NCBI RefSeq assembly: GCF_030010625.1
Contig: NZ_JASCXN010000016.1
Span: 1-64,000 of the forward strand
Reading direction: 5' to 3'
Source of the DNA: Streptomyces sp. CC208A
Lineage (GTDB): Bacteria > Actinomycetota > Actinomycetes > Streptomycetales > Streptomycetaceae
DNA length: 64,000 nucleotides
Part shown: piece by piece, positions 8,840 to 16,780 of the stretch
How the letters are laid out: each line of letters starts with the position of its first letter
Numbering within the stretch: the stretch's first letter is position 1
Notes under the pieces: generated by a model
Told to the model about the DNA's origin: nothing
Databases searched by the model: none
Seen by the model: the letters and a program-made list of their open reading frames with translations, nothing else
Position numbers and translations under genes: made by a program

Positions 8840-10279
8840 ATGACCACCTTCGTGGACCGCGTCGAGCTGCACGTCGCCGCGGGTAACGGGGGCCACGGCT
8901 GCGCCTCCGTCCATCGCGAGAAGTTCAAGCCGCTCGGCGGCCCCGACGGCGGCAACGGCGGCAGGGGCGGCGACGTCATCCTGACCGTCGACCAGTCCGT
9001 GACCACCCTGCTCGAATACCACCACTCGCCGCACCGCAAGGCCACCAACGGCAAGCCCGGCGAGGGCGGCAACCGCGCAGGCAAGGACGGCCAGGACCTC
9101 GTCCTGACCGTGCCCGACGGCACCGTCGTCCTCGACAAGAAGGGGAACGTGCTCGCCGACCTGGTCGGCCAGGGCACCACGTACGTCGCCGCCCAGGGCG
9201 GCCGCGGCGGCCTCGGCAACGCGGCGCTGGCCTCCGCCCGCCGCAAGGCCCCCGGCTTCGCGCTGCTCGGCGAGCCCGGCGACCTCCAGGACATCGTCCT
9301 GGAGCTGAAGACCGTCGCCGACGTGGCGCTCGTCGGCTACCCCAGCGCCGGCAAGTCCTCGCTGATCTCCGTCCTCTCGGCCGCCAAGCCGAAGATCGCG
9401 GACTACCCCTTCACGACGCTGGTCCCGAACCTCGGCGTGGTCACGGCCGGCTCGACCGTCTACACCATCGCCGACGTCCCCGGCCTCATCCCCGGCGCCA
9501 GCCAGGGCCGCGGCCTCGGCCTGGAGTTCCTGCGCCACGTCGAGCGCTGCTCGGTCCTCGTCCACGTCCTGGACACGGCGACGCTGGAGTCCGACCGCGA
9601 CCCGGTGACCGACCTCGACGTCATCGAGGAGGAGCTGAAGCAGTACGGCGGCCTCGACGACCGCCCGCGCATCGTCGTCCTCAACAAGATCGACATCCCG
9701 GACGGCCAGGACCTCGCGGACATGATCCGCCCGGATCTGGAGGAGCGCGGCTACCGCGTCTTCGAGGTCTCCGCGGTCGCCCGCACCGGCCTCAAGGAGC
9801 TCTCCTTCGCCCTCGCCGACATCGTCGCGAAGGCCCGCGCCGCGAAGCCGAAGGAGGAGGCGACCCGTATCGTCATCCGCCCGAAGGCCGTCGACGACGC
9901 CGGCTTCACCGTCACGTACGACGAGCACGAGGACGTCTACCGGGTGCGCGGCGAGAAGCCGGAGCGCTGGGTCCGCCAGACCGACTTCAACAACGACGAG
10001 GCCGTCGGCTACCTCGCCGACCGCCTCAACCGCCTCGGCGTCGAGGACGAACTGATGAAGGCGGGCGCCCGCGCCGGCGACGGCGTCGCCATCGGCCCCG
10101 ACGAGAACGCGGTCGTCTTCGACTGGGAGCCCACCGTCATGGCCGGCGCCGAGATGCTCGGCCGCCGAGGCGAGGACCACCGCTTCGACGCCCCCCGCCC
10201 GGCCGCCCAGCGCCGCCGCGACAAGCAGGCGGAGCACGACGAGGCGGAGCGGGAGTACGACGAGTTCAACCCGTTCTGA
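8840..10279 (+). CDS. obgE: GTPase Obg/CgtA
   Basis: Ribosome-associated GTPase for 50S maturation; in Streptomyces Obg also influences the onset of aerial growth. Domains in order: glycine-rich Obg fold (1-160, GGPDGGNGGRGGDV), G domain (~161-335; P-loop GYPSAGKSS, switch region ADYPFTTL, DVPGLI, NKID) and OCT domain (~345-425), then an acidic/basic tail ending EYDEFNPF. ATG 8840 has an SD (GGAGG). The last 101 coding bases are copied exactly 207 bases downstream (10384-10484); the sequence between the TGA stop and the copy is open in the same frame, ending in TAG at 10484-10486. Confidence 0.97.
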   Translation: MTTFVDRVELHVAAGNGGHGCASVHREKFKPLGGPDGGNGGRGGDVILTVDQSVTTLLEYHHSPHRKATNGKPGEGGNRAGKDGQDLVLTVPDGTVVLDKKGNVLADLVGQGTTYVAAQGGRGGLGNAALASARRKAPGFALLGEPGDLQDIVLELKTVADVALVGYPSAGKSSLISVLSAAKPKIADYPFTTLVPNLGVVTAGSTVYTIADVPGLIPGASQGRGLGLEFLRHVERCSVLVHVLDTATLESDRDPVTDLDVIEEELKQYGGLDDRPRIVVLNKIDIPDGQDLADMIRPDLEERGYRVFEVSAVARTGLKELSFALADIVAKARAAKPKEEATRIVIRPKAVDDAGFTVTYDEHEDVYRVRGEKPERWVRQTDFNNDEAVGYLADRLNRLGVEDELMKAGARAGDGVAIGPDENAVVFDWEPTVMAGAEMLGRRGEDHRFDAPRPAAQRRRDKQAEHDEAEREYDEFNPF

Positions 10280-10383
10280 CGGCGCCTTCGCCCCCGGTCG
10301 GCGGACGGAGTCCGGCGCAGCCGCCCGAAGCCGGTGAGGCCCCCTGGGACCGAGCGGTGCGAGGGGGCGGTGTGGGGGTCTGC

Positions 10384-10484
10384 CCACCGCTTCGACGCCC
10401 CCCGCCCGGCCGCCCAGCGCCGCCGCGACAAGCAGGCGGAGCACGACGAGGCGGAGCGGGAGTACGACGAGTTCAACCCGTTCT
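10384..10484 (+). repeat. exact 101-bp duplicate of the obg 3' end
   Basis: Bases 10384-10484 are identical to 10177-10277, the end of obg up to the first base of the stop codon. Similarity stops at both edges, so this is not a simple tandem duplication. The original stop is TGA, the copy's is TAG. The copy lies between obg and its terminator. Confidence 0.95.
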
Positions 10485-10486
10485 AG

Positions 10487-10795
10487 CGGGGCGCGGGGTC
10501 TGGGACCTGGGATGCGGAACCCCCGGCGGCTTTGGCCGTCGGGGGTTCCGGCGTGCCGGGGCCCGTCCCACAATCGGGTGAGATTCACGGGGGCTCGTGT
10601 GGGTCGGCCGGTGGGCGGAGAGGAGGGAGCCGGGCCGTGACGGCCTGGTGGCGTCGAGAACGGGTGCGTGGATTTCACCTGAAAGGGTGAGGGGTGTCAC
10701 TCGGTGGACGCTTCGGCAAGGATTTGCCTTCGATGGGGGGCCTTGCCACTATGTGGCGCCGACTGTCAACCCCCAGAACGGAAGCCGGGATTGTC
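10487..10795. other. intergenic region between the obg copy and the glycan genes
   Basis: No gene is supported here. It holds the obg terminator (10516-10549), an inverted repeat TCACC-N5-GGGTGA near 10675-10690, and a GGCAAGG/CCTTGCC pair near 10720-10747 that may be part of the leader of the 10796 gene. I see no clear -35/-10 pair. Confidence 0.5.
10516..10549 (+). terminator. hairpin terminator downstream of the duplicated obg end
   Basis: GGAACCCCCGGCGG (10516-10529) pairs with CCGTCGGGGGTTCC (10536-10549). Confidence 0.8.
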
Positions 10796-11824
10796 GTGAG
10801 TGACGCCTTGCTGCCCTACGCGGTGGGTGCCGCGAAACGAGCCCGGCGGGTGGCGGTGAGGATGCGCCGTCGGGTCGAACGGCTGCACACCGCACCGGCG
10901 TTCGGCGGGGGGATCCCGCCCCGACCCGCGCTCCGCCCCCTCCACCTCTCCGTCCTCGGCGGCCGCACCCTCAACGTCGCCGTCCTCGCACCGCCCTCCG
11001 CCGACCTCGCCTCCGCCCGGCTCGAACTCACCCGCGGCGGACGGACCCTCAGGCTGCCGCTGGAGCTCGAACCGCAGGGCGACGGCACCCTCCTCCTCAC
11101 CGCGACCACCGCCCTCCGTTTCACGGACACGCCGGAACAACCAGGTGACACCGGACCGTACGGCCCCGGCCGCCCCGGCCCCGCCCTCTCCGCCGGCCTG
11201 TGGCGCATCACCACCGTCCTCACCCGCACCGACGGGCAGGAGCTGCGCACCGGCGTCGCCGCCGCGGCCCTCCCCGCCGCCGACGGGCCCGTCGCCCCCG
11301 TCTCGCCCGACCCCGCCTGCGGCGCCCACTTCCGGCTGATGCGCTCCGTCGACGGCTTCGCCGTCCTCAAGGTCCGCGCCCCCGCCCACCAGGCCGAACT
11401 CAACACCTTCGCCCTCCGCTGGGACCGGATCACGGTCCGCGGCCGGATCGTCGCCCCGCAGGCCCCGCCCGCCGCGTACACCGCCCAGGCGGTCCGGCGC
11501 GGCGGCGGCGCCGTCGTCCAGGCCCCGCTGGAGTGGGACGGCGACTCCTTCGCCTTCGACCTGCCGCTCGCCGGCATGGTCTCCGGCCGCCGGGCTCACC
11601 GCTGGGACATCCAGCTCCAGCAGGGCCGCACCGGCCTCAAGATCGGCCGCCGGCTCACCGACCTGCGCCGGCGCGACCAGGTGATCCGCACCTCGTTCCG
11701 GATCATCGCCCTGGAAGACGGCTCGCTCCTCCGAGTGCATGCCTACATCACCTCGGCCGGGGCGCTCGCCGTCTCCTGCGTCGGGATCGAAGGCGCCCCC
11801 GACGGCGCGGAGGGACGCGTATGA
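10796..11824 (+). CDS. beta-rich accessory protein coupled to the GT4-Stealth gene
   Basis: Not assignable to a named family. 342 residues: a basic N-terminus (AAKRARRVAVRMRRRVERLH), then alternating beta segments. The second half resembles the C-terminal domain of the GT4 protein at 42-2078: compare RWDIQLQQGRTGLKIGRRLTD with DLWLLPDQKSARIRICKLATD, and the shared final pattern of two short strands. Its stop overlaps the start of the next gene (ATGA, 11821-11824), so the two are translationally coupled and probably work together. The start is uncertain: GTG 10796 gives VSDALLPYAVG; ATG 10733 has a better SD (AAGGA) but adds low-complexity residues. Confidence 0.7.
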   Translation: MSDALLPYAVGAAKRARRVAVRMRRRVERLHTAPAFGGGIPPRPALRPLHLSVLGGRTLNVAVLAPPSADLASARLELTRGGRTLRLPLELEPQGDGTLLLTATTALRFTDTPEQPGDTGPYGPGRPGPALSAGLWRITTVLTRTDGQELRTGVAAAALPAADGPVAPVSPDPACGAHFRLMRSVDGFAVLKVRAPAHQAELNTFALRWDRITVRGRIVAPQAPPAAYTAQAVRRGGGAVVQAPLEWDGDSFAFDLPLAGMVSGRRAHRWDIQLQQGRTGLKIGRRLTDLRRRDQVIRTSFRIIALEDGSLLRVHAYITSAGALAVSCVGIEGAPDGAEGRV

Positions 11825-14640
11825 AGATCACCATCCTGCTCACCTGGGGCGATGCCATGGGCGGCACCGAGATGGCCGCCTACACCCAGGCCATCCAGCT
11901 GGCGCCGCGTCACGAGGTCGAGATCCTCAGCGTGTTCAGGACGGAGGCGGAACCCTTCCTGCCCGAGGCGAAGGACGTGCCCGTCCGCTACCTGGTGGAC
12001 CGCACCGGCCGCTCGCCGCGCCCCGTGCGCCCCTCCGCGCTCACCGCGGGCGAGTGCGAGGCCCTCGCCAAGCTGCCCAGCGAACTGATCGACGCCTCCT
12101 GGGAACCCGCCTTCGACCGGCTCTCCGACATCGAGATGACCGCCGCCCTCTCCGGGCTCGACGCGGACGTCCTGGTGACCACCACCCCCGCCCTGATGGC
12201 CGCCGCCGTCACCCTCGCCCCCGCCCGCGTGGCCGTCGTCCACCAGGAGCACCGGGTCTCCCAACTGCGCGGCGCCACCGGCGAACCGCTCCTCACCCAC
12301 GCCCCCCGGCTCGACGCCCTGGTCTCCCTCGCCGAACTGACCACCGACTGGTTCGCCGAGTCGCTCGGCCGCGCCGCCCCCCGCCTCGTCACCATCCCCA
12401 ACGCGATGCCCGACGGCTACCGGCCCCGCTCCGACCTCGGCTCGAAGACCATCGTGGTGGCCGGCCGCCTGGTCCCGGAGAAGCAGCTCGACCACGCCGT
12501 CCAGGCCTTCGCCGAGGTCGCCGACGAGCACCCCGGCTGGCGGCTGCGGATCTTCGGCGACGGCCCCCAGCTGGCCGCCCTGCGCCGGCTCGTCGAGGGG
12601 CTCGGCGCGCACGACCGGATCGAACTCGTGGGCCGCAGCCGCCGGATGGCCGAGGAGTGGGCCACGGCCGCGCTCTGCCTGATGCCCTCCCGGGTCGAGT
12701 CCTTCGGCCTGGTGATGCTGGAGGCGTTCACCGCGGGCGTCCCCGTCGTCGCGTACGACACCCTCACCGGGCCGTCCCAGATCGTCCGCCACGAAGTGGA
12801 CGGCCTGCTTGTGCCCGCCGACGACATCGCCTCGCTCGGCGCGGCCCTCTCCCGCCTGATGGGCGACGACGAGCTGCGCGCCGCCTACGGCGCGGCCGCC
12901 CGCGCCGGGGCCCGCGAGCGCTTCTCCCCGGAGGTCGTCACCGCCCGCTGGGACGAGCTGTTCACCGCGCTGGCCGCCGAGGACCCGGTCGCCCGCGCCG
13001 CCGCCCGCGCCGACCGCGCCGCCCACCGGGTCGCGGCCGGCGGCAGCCGCAGCTTCGCCGTCTCCGCGCCGATCAGCAGGCTGTCGCCCTCCACCGACGA
13101 GCAGAAGGCCCGCGAGGTCATCCTCCAGGCCAAGGACCCCAAGTCCCTGGTCCGTTCGGCCGGCCGGCTCGCCGAGGTCCGCGACGACGTGCCGTCCTGG
13201 CGCATGGGCGAGATCAACCTGGAGCTGACCGCCCAGGCCCTGGAACGCCACGGCGTCCCCTACGTCCTCCTCCACGACCCCACGACCGTCAGCCACCGCC
13301 TCGCCGTCAGGCACCCCGACCGGGAACGCGCGCTGCGCGCCCTCGGCACCGAGCTCCACGGCCGCCCCGTCTACGCCGAGCTCGTCGCCCCCCGGACCGC
13401 CGCCCCCGGCGCCCGGCTCGCCGAGACCCTCACCGCGGCGCCCGACGTCGCCGGCGTACGGATCTTCAAGCCGCTCGTCAACGACAGCCGGACCCTGCGG
13501 TACGGGCCGGTGTACGGCTGCGGCGTCGAGTTCTGGACCGAGGAGGAGGGCGACACCGGCTGGTACACCGCCCCCCGCGGCACCACCCCCGTCGGCCCTC
13601 GCCTGCCCTCCCTCGACGGGGACGCCCGGATCTCCGTCGCCGGCCGGGACTACCCGACCCTGGAGGTCTTCACCAAGAAGCTCATGTGGAACGTCGACTT
13701 CCCCGTCGACGCCGTCTACACCTGGGTGGACGACACCGACCCCGTCTGGCGGACCAAGCGCGACGCCGCCCGCCGGGAACAGGGCCTCGCCACCGACGAC
13801 GCCCAGTCCGGCGACGTACGCTTCCGCAACCGCGACGAACTGCGCTACTCGCTGCGCTCGCTCGCCGCGCACGCCCCCTGGATCCGGCGGATCTTCCTCG
13901 TCACCGACGACCAGACGCCGCCCTGGCTGGACACCGCCCACCCGGACATCGAGGTGGTGAGCCACCGCGAGCTGTTCGCGGACCCGGACTGGCTGCCCAG
14001 TTTCAACTCGCACGCCATCGAGTCCCAGCTGCACCGCGTCGAGGGCCTGTCGGAGCACTTCCTCTACATCAACGACGACGTGTTCTTCGGCCGCCCGCTC
14101 GCCCCGAACAAGTTCTTCCAGTCGAACGGCAACTCGCTCTTCTTCCGCTCCCCGACCGCCGTCCCGCCCGGCGAGGTCACCGAGGAGACCGAGGGCTACT
14201 TCGTCGCCGCCAAGAACAACCAGGCCCTCCTGGAGGAGGCCTTCGGCAGGACCGCCACCCACGGCTTCCTCCACACCCCGCACCCGCTGCGCCGCAGCGT
14301 CCTCGCGGAGATCGCCGAGCGCTGGCCGGAGGAGACCGCGCGGACCGCCGCGACCCCCTTCCGGGGCCGGACCGACCTGTCGATCACCTCCTCGCTCCAC
14401 CACCACTACGGCTACCTCACGGGCAAGGCATCGCCCGGCTCCCTCTCCGCCGCGTACGCCAACATCGGCGACTACAAGCACCACGTGGCGCTCAGCCGGC
14501 TCCTCGCCGCCCGCCACCGCGACGTCATCTGCATCGGCGAGTCCGCGGAGGCCGAGGTGCCTCTGGACGAGCAGGACCGGGTGCTGCGGGCCTTCCTTGA
14601 GGCGTACTTCCCGGTGCGTTCGCCGTACGAGAAGGGCTGA
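11821..14640 (+). CDS. GT4 glycosyltransferase-Stealth phosphotransferase fusion
   Basis: A 939-residue fusion. Residues ~1-395 are a GT4 GT-B fold (MKITILLTWGDAMGGTE, VVAGRLVPEKQ, SFGLVMLEAFTAGVPVV). The C-terminal half carries the four Stealth regions: CR1 at ~627 (FPVDAVYTWVDDTDPVW), CR2 at ~667-760 (NRDELRYSLRS, FLVTDDQTPPWLD, FNSHAIESQLHRVEGLSEHF, YINDDVFF), CR3 at ~800-870 (TPHPLRRSVLAEI, DLSITSSLHHHYGY) and CR4 at the end (AFLEAYFPVRSPYEKG). Known Stealth enzymes move hexose-1-phosphate (for example GlcNAc-1-P) to an acceptor, making phosphodiester-linked glycans. One protein could thus add both a sugar and a sugar-phosphate. Coupled by ATGA overlap to the preceding gene; a strong terminator follows. 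Confidence 0.92.
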   Translation: MKITILLTWGDAMGGTEMAAYTQAIQLAPRHEVEILSVFRTEAEPFLPEAKDVPVRYLVDRTGRSPRPVRPSALTAGECEALAKLPSELIDASWEPAFDRLSDIEMTAALSGLDADVLVTTTPALMAAAVTLAPARVAVVHQEHRVSQLRGATGEPLLTHAPRLDALVSLAELTTDWFAESLGRAAPRLVTIPNAMPDGYRPRSDLGSKTIVVAGRLVPEKQLDHAVQAFAEVADEHPGWRLRIFGDGPQLAALRRLVEGLGAHDRIELVGRSRRMAEEWATAALCLMPSRVESFGLVMLEAFTAGVPVVAYDTLTGPSQIVRHEVDGLLVPADDIASLGAALSRLMGDDELRAAYGAAARAGARERFSPEVVTARWDELFTALAAEDPVARAAARADRAAHRVAAGGSRSFAVSAPISRLSPSTDEQKAREVILQAKDPKSLVRSAGRLAEVRDDVPSWRMGEINLELTAQALERHGVPYVLLHDPTTVSHRLAVRHPDRERALRALGTELHGRPVYAELVAPRTAAPGARLAETLTAAPDVAGVRIFKPLVNDSRTLRYGPVYGCGVEFWTEEEGDTGWYTAPRGTTPVGPRLPSLDGDARISVAGRDYPTLEVFTKKLMWNVDFPVDAVYTWVDDTDPVWRTKRDAARREQGLATDDAQSGDVRFRNRDELRYSLRSLAAHAPWIRRIFLVTDDQTPPWLDTAHPDIEVVSHRELFADPDWLPSFNSHAIESQLHRVEGLSEHFLYINDDVFFGRPLAPNKFFQSNGNSLFFRSPTAVPPGEVTEETEGYFVAAKNNQALLEEAFGRTATHGFLHTPHPLRRSVLAEIAERWPEETARTAATPFRGRTDLSITSSLHHHYGYLTGKASPGSLSAAYANIGDYKHHVALSRLLAARHRDVICIGESAEAEVPLDEQDRVLRAFLEAYFPVRSPYEKG

Positions 14641-14661
14641 CGGGACGCGGCGTACGCGTGA

Positions 14662-14694
14662 GGGGGCGCCCATGCGCTGGGCGCCCCCTTTTTT
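14662..14694 (+). terminator. strong U-tailed terminator between convergent Stealth genes
   Basis: GGGGGCGCCC (14662-14671) pairs with GGGCGCCCCC (14679-14688), followed by six T. A 24-bp perfect palindrome centred between 14708 and 14709 (14697-14720) lies next to it. Confidence 0.9.
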
Positions 14695-14723
14695 CGCGTA
14701 CGGGCAGCGCTGCCCGTACGGGC

Positions 14724-14757
14724 CAGCGCTTCTCGTACGGCTAGCGCTTCTCGTACG
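14724..14757 (-). repeat. short duplicate of the Stealth gene 3' end
   Basis: The last 16 bases of the minus-strand Stealth gene (sense CCGTACGAGAAGCGCT, encoding PYEKR and the first stop base) occur again immediately downstream. The copy is on the minus strand at about 14725-14740, next to the gene end at 14741. Confidence 0.75.
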
Positions 14758-16570
14758 GGCTCGGGACCGGGAAGTACGCTTCGAGGAACGGGGTGATGAG
14801 GTCCTTCTGCCCCTCCGCGTCGCACTCCGTGGAGACCGTGTCGTTGACGCAGAAGACCGCCCGGTCGCGCTGGGCGAGGAGCCGGCCGAGCCGGGTCTCC
14901 GTCCACGGGTGGGTCAGGTCCAGGTACGCGTACGGCAGATCGGTCGACGGGATCGCGCGGCCGGTGTGGAAGGCGTAGTAGTGGTAGAGCGAGGAGGCGA
15001 TCGAGATGTCGTCGACGCTGCGGAAGCGGTTCCGCTCGGTGCGGCGGTACTCGACGGCGAACTCCGTCTCGATCTCCTCCAGCACGCTGCGCCGCAGCGG
15101 GTGCGGCATGTGCTTCATCTTCTGCACGAGGACGGAGCCGTACCGCTCCTCGATCAGCCGGCGGTTGTTCTTGCCGGCGGCGGCCACCGGAGGGTCGTCG
15201 ACGCTCGGCTCGCCCAGCGGCACGAGCGCGGGGGAGGGGAAGAACTTGGTGAGCCCGCTGGCGAGGAAGAAGTCCCGCGGGGTGACCTCCCGGCTGAGCA
15301 TCACGTCGTCGTTGAGGTAGAGGAAGTGCTCGGCGAGCCCGTCGATGTGGTGCAGCTGGGACTCGATGGCGTGCGAGTTGAAGGTCGGCAGCACCTCGGG
15401 GGAGCGGAAGATCTCCTTGTGCGAGACGACGCGGAGGCCGGGGACGGTGGTGTCCAGCCAGGCCGGCGTCTGGTCGTCGGTGACCAGGAAGACGTTCCGC
15501 ACCCAGGGCGCGTAGAGGTGCAGGGAGCGAAGCGAGTAGCGCAGCTCGTCACGGCTGAGGTAGCGGGCCGGGTTGGCCGCCTCCGCGTGGTACGCCTCGC
15601 CGGCGTACTCCGCGCGGCGCCGCAGCCACTCCGGGTCCGAGCCGTCCACCCAGGTGTAGACGACGTCGATGGGGAAGGTGACCTGGTCGGTGCGGACGAC
15701 GGCGGTCTCGGCGCGGGCGGGCACCAGGCGGGTGCCGACGGAGGAGGTCCGGGGGCGGGGCAGGACGGCCGCGAAGTCGGTGGGGCCGGTGGGGCTGACG
15801 GGGCCGGCGCGGTCGGTGAGATCGGTGAAGTCCGTGAAGTCCGTGAAGTCCGTGAAGCAGGACTCCGGGGCGTCGACCACCCGGCCTTGGCGGGGCAGGC
15901 TGATGGCCATCCGGCCGGGGCGGGGCGCGGTCAGCTCGCCGTCCTCCTCGTGCCAGAACTCCACGTCGCAGCCGTACGGTTCCCCCAGCTTGAGCTGGTG
16001 GGTGGGGTCGGTGCGGTACCAGACGAGCCGCAGGACGGAGGCGGTACGCAGCCGGTGCCAGGTCCCCGCGGCGAAACCGGGCTGGGAGTCGCGGTCCGCC
16101 GCACCGTTCCCGCCGACCGCGGACGCGTAGCCGGGCTCCCGCGCGCAGGCCTCGGCGAGGGCTGCGAGCACGGCGGCCCGGTCCTGCTCGCGGACGGCCA
16201 CCGCGGAGGAGGTGTCCGACTTCCCGGGGACGCAGAAGTGCGGCACGCCGGCCGCGGAGAGCGTGCCGAGCACCGCCTCCAGATTGGCCCGGCGGGCCCG
16301 CAGCGGCGTGATCCCCTCCGCGACCAGGGCCACTCTCGGCTCCCGCCCGACGCTGATCACCGTGCGGTCGGGCTCCGCGGTGAGCGCCGCGTACCGCCGG
16401 GCCAGCCGGCCCCGGCGGAGGCGCTCGGCGGCGGCCGCCCCGCTCGCGAGGCGCAGCTTCACGCGGCGGCGTACGTCGGCGTCCACCTGCGCGACGACGG
16501 CCCGTCGCACGCGGTCGGGAACGGCTCGGCGGTAGACCCCCAGCAGCCGGGGTGACTCGGGATTTCGCAC
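14741..16570 (-). CDS. Stealth family sugar-phosphate transferase
   Basis: A 609-residue stand-alone Stealth protein. CR1 is near residue 300 (FPIDVVYTWVDGSDPEWL), CR2 ~345-435 (DELRYSLRSLHLYAPWVR, LVTDDQTPAWLD, YLNDDVML), CR3 ~465-545 (MPHPLRRSVLEEIETEF, DDISIASSLYHYYAFHTG) and CR4 ends in FLEAYFPVPSPYEKR. The N-terminal ~290 residues share the pattern ahead of CR1 in the 11821 fusion (YGCDVEFWHEEDG against YGCGVEFWTEEEG). A microsatellite of GTGAAGTCC units on the plus strand (15825-15857) encodes FTDFTDFTDFTD in the linker before CR1. GTG 16570 is preceded by GAGGAG at 9 bases. Probably acts with the fusion protein on the same polymer. Confidence 0.92.
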   Translation of the reverse strand: MRNPESPRLLGVYRRAVPDRVRRAVVAQVDADVRRRVKLRLASGAAAAERLRRGRLARRYAALTAEPDRTVISVGREPRVALVAEGITPLRARRANLEAVLGTLSAAGVPHFCVPGKSDTSSAVAVREQDRAAVLAALAEACAREPGYASAVGGNGAADRDSQPGFAAGTWHRLRTASVLRLVWYRTDPTHQLKLGEPYGCDVEFWHEEDGELTAPRPGRMAISLPRQGRVVDAPESCFTDFTDFTDFTDLTDRAGPVSPTGPTDFAAVLPRPRTSSVGTRLVPARAETAVVRTDQVTFPIDVVYTWVDGSDPEWLRRRAEYAGEAYHAEAANPARYLSRDELRYSLRSLHLYAPWVRNVFLVTDDQTPAWLDTTVPGLRVVSHKEIFRSPEVLPTFNSHAIESQLHHIDGLAEHFLYLNDDVMLSREVTPRDFFLASGLTKFFPSPALVPLGEPSVDDPPVAAAGKNNRRLIEERYGSVLVQKMKHMPHPLRRSVLEEIETEFAVEYRRTERNRFRSVDDISIASSLYHYYAFHTGRAIPSTDLPYAYLDLTHPWTETRLGRLLAQRDRAVFCVNDTVSTECDAEGQKDLITPFLEAYFPVPSPYEKR

Positions 16571-16642
16571 TGCTTTTTACTCCTCGAACACATACAACTG
16601 CGGAGAGTGAGCAGTATCAGTATGCCGCTTCCGCGGACCGCT

Positions 16643-16679
16643 CCCAGGGCGCGCGAGCAGTGCTCACGCGCCCCCTGGG
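16643..16679. promoter_or_regulatory. large inverted repeat and TGAGCA motifs between Stealth and galE
   Basis: A near-perfect inverted repeat (CCCAGGGCGCG arm at 16643, CGCGCCCCCTGGG arm ending 16679) has GAGCAGTGCTC at its centre. Related half sites occur at ~16608 (GTGAGCAGT) and ~16747 (GCAGTGCTCA). The region separates two divergent glycan genes, so a shared operator is plausible. Confidence 0.45.
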
Positions 16680-16780
16680 GCGGCGAGATGAGCGCCCGTG
16701 CGCCGGTGCTCCGGCGGGGCCACGGGCAGCAGGTACCGTGGTGGCCGCAGTGCTCAGTGACAGAGGGATGTGGGGAGAGC

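Noticed and set aside
10280..10486. An independent small gene formed by the obg copy
   Set aside because: No start codon or SD belongs to it; it makes sense only as a read-through extension or as a scar.
11743..14673. A 976-codon minus-strand frame opposite the GT4-Stealth gene
   Set aside because: No recognisable motifs, while the plus strand encodes two well-defined domains.
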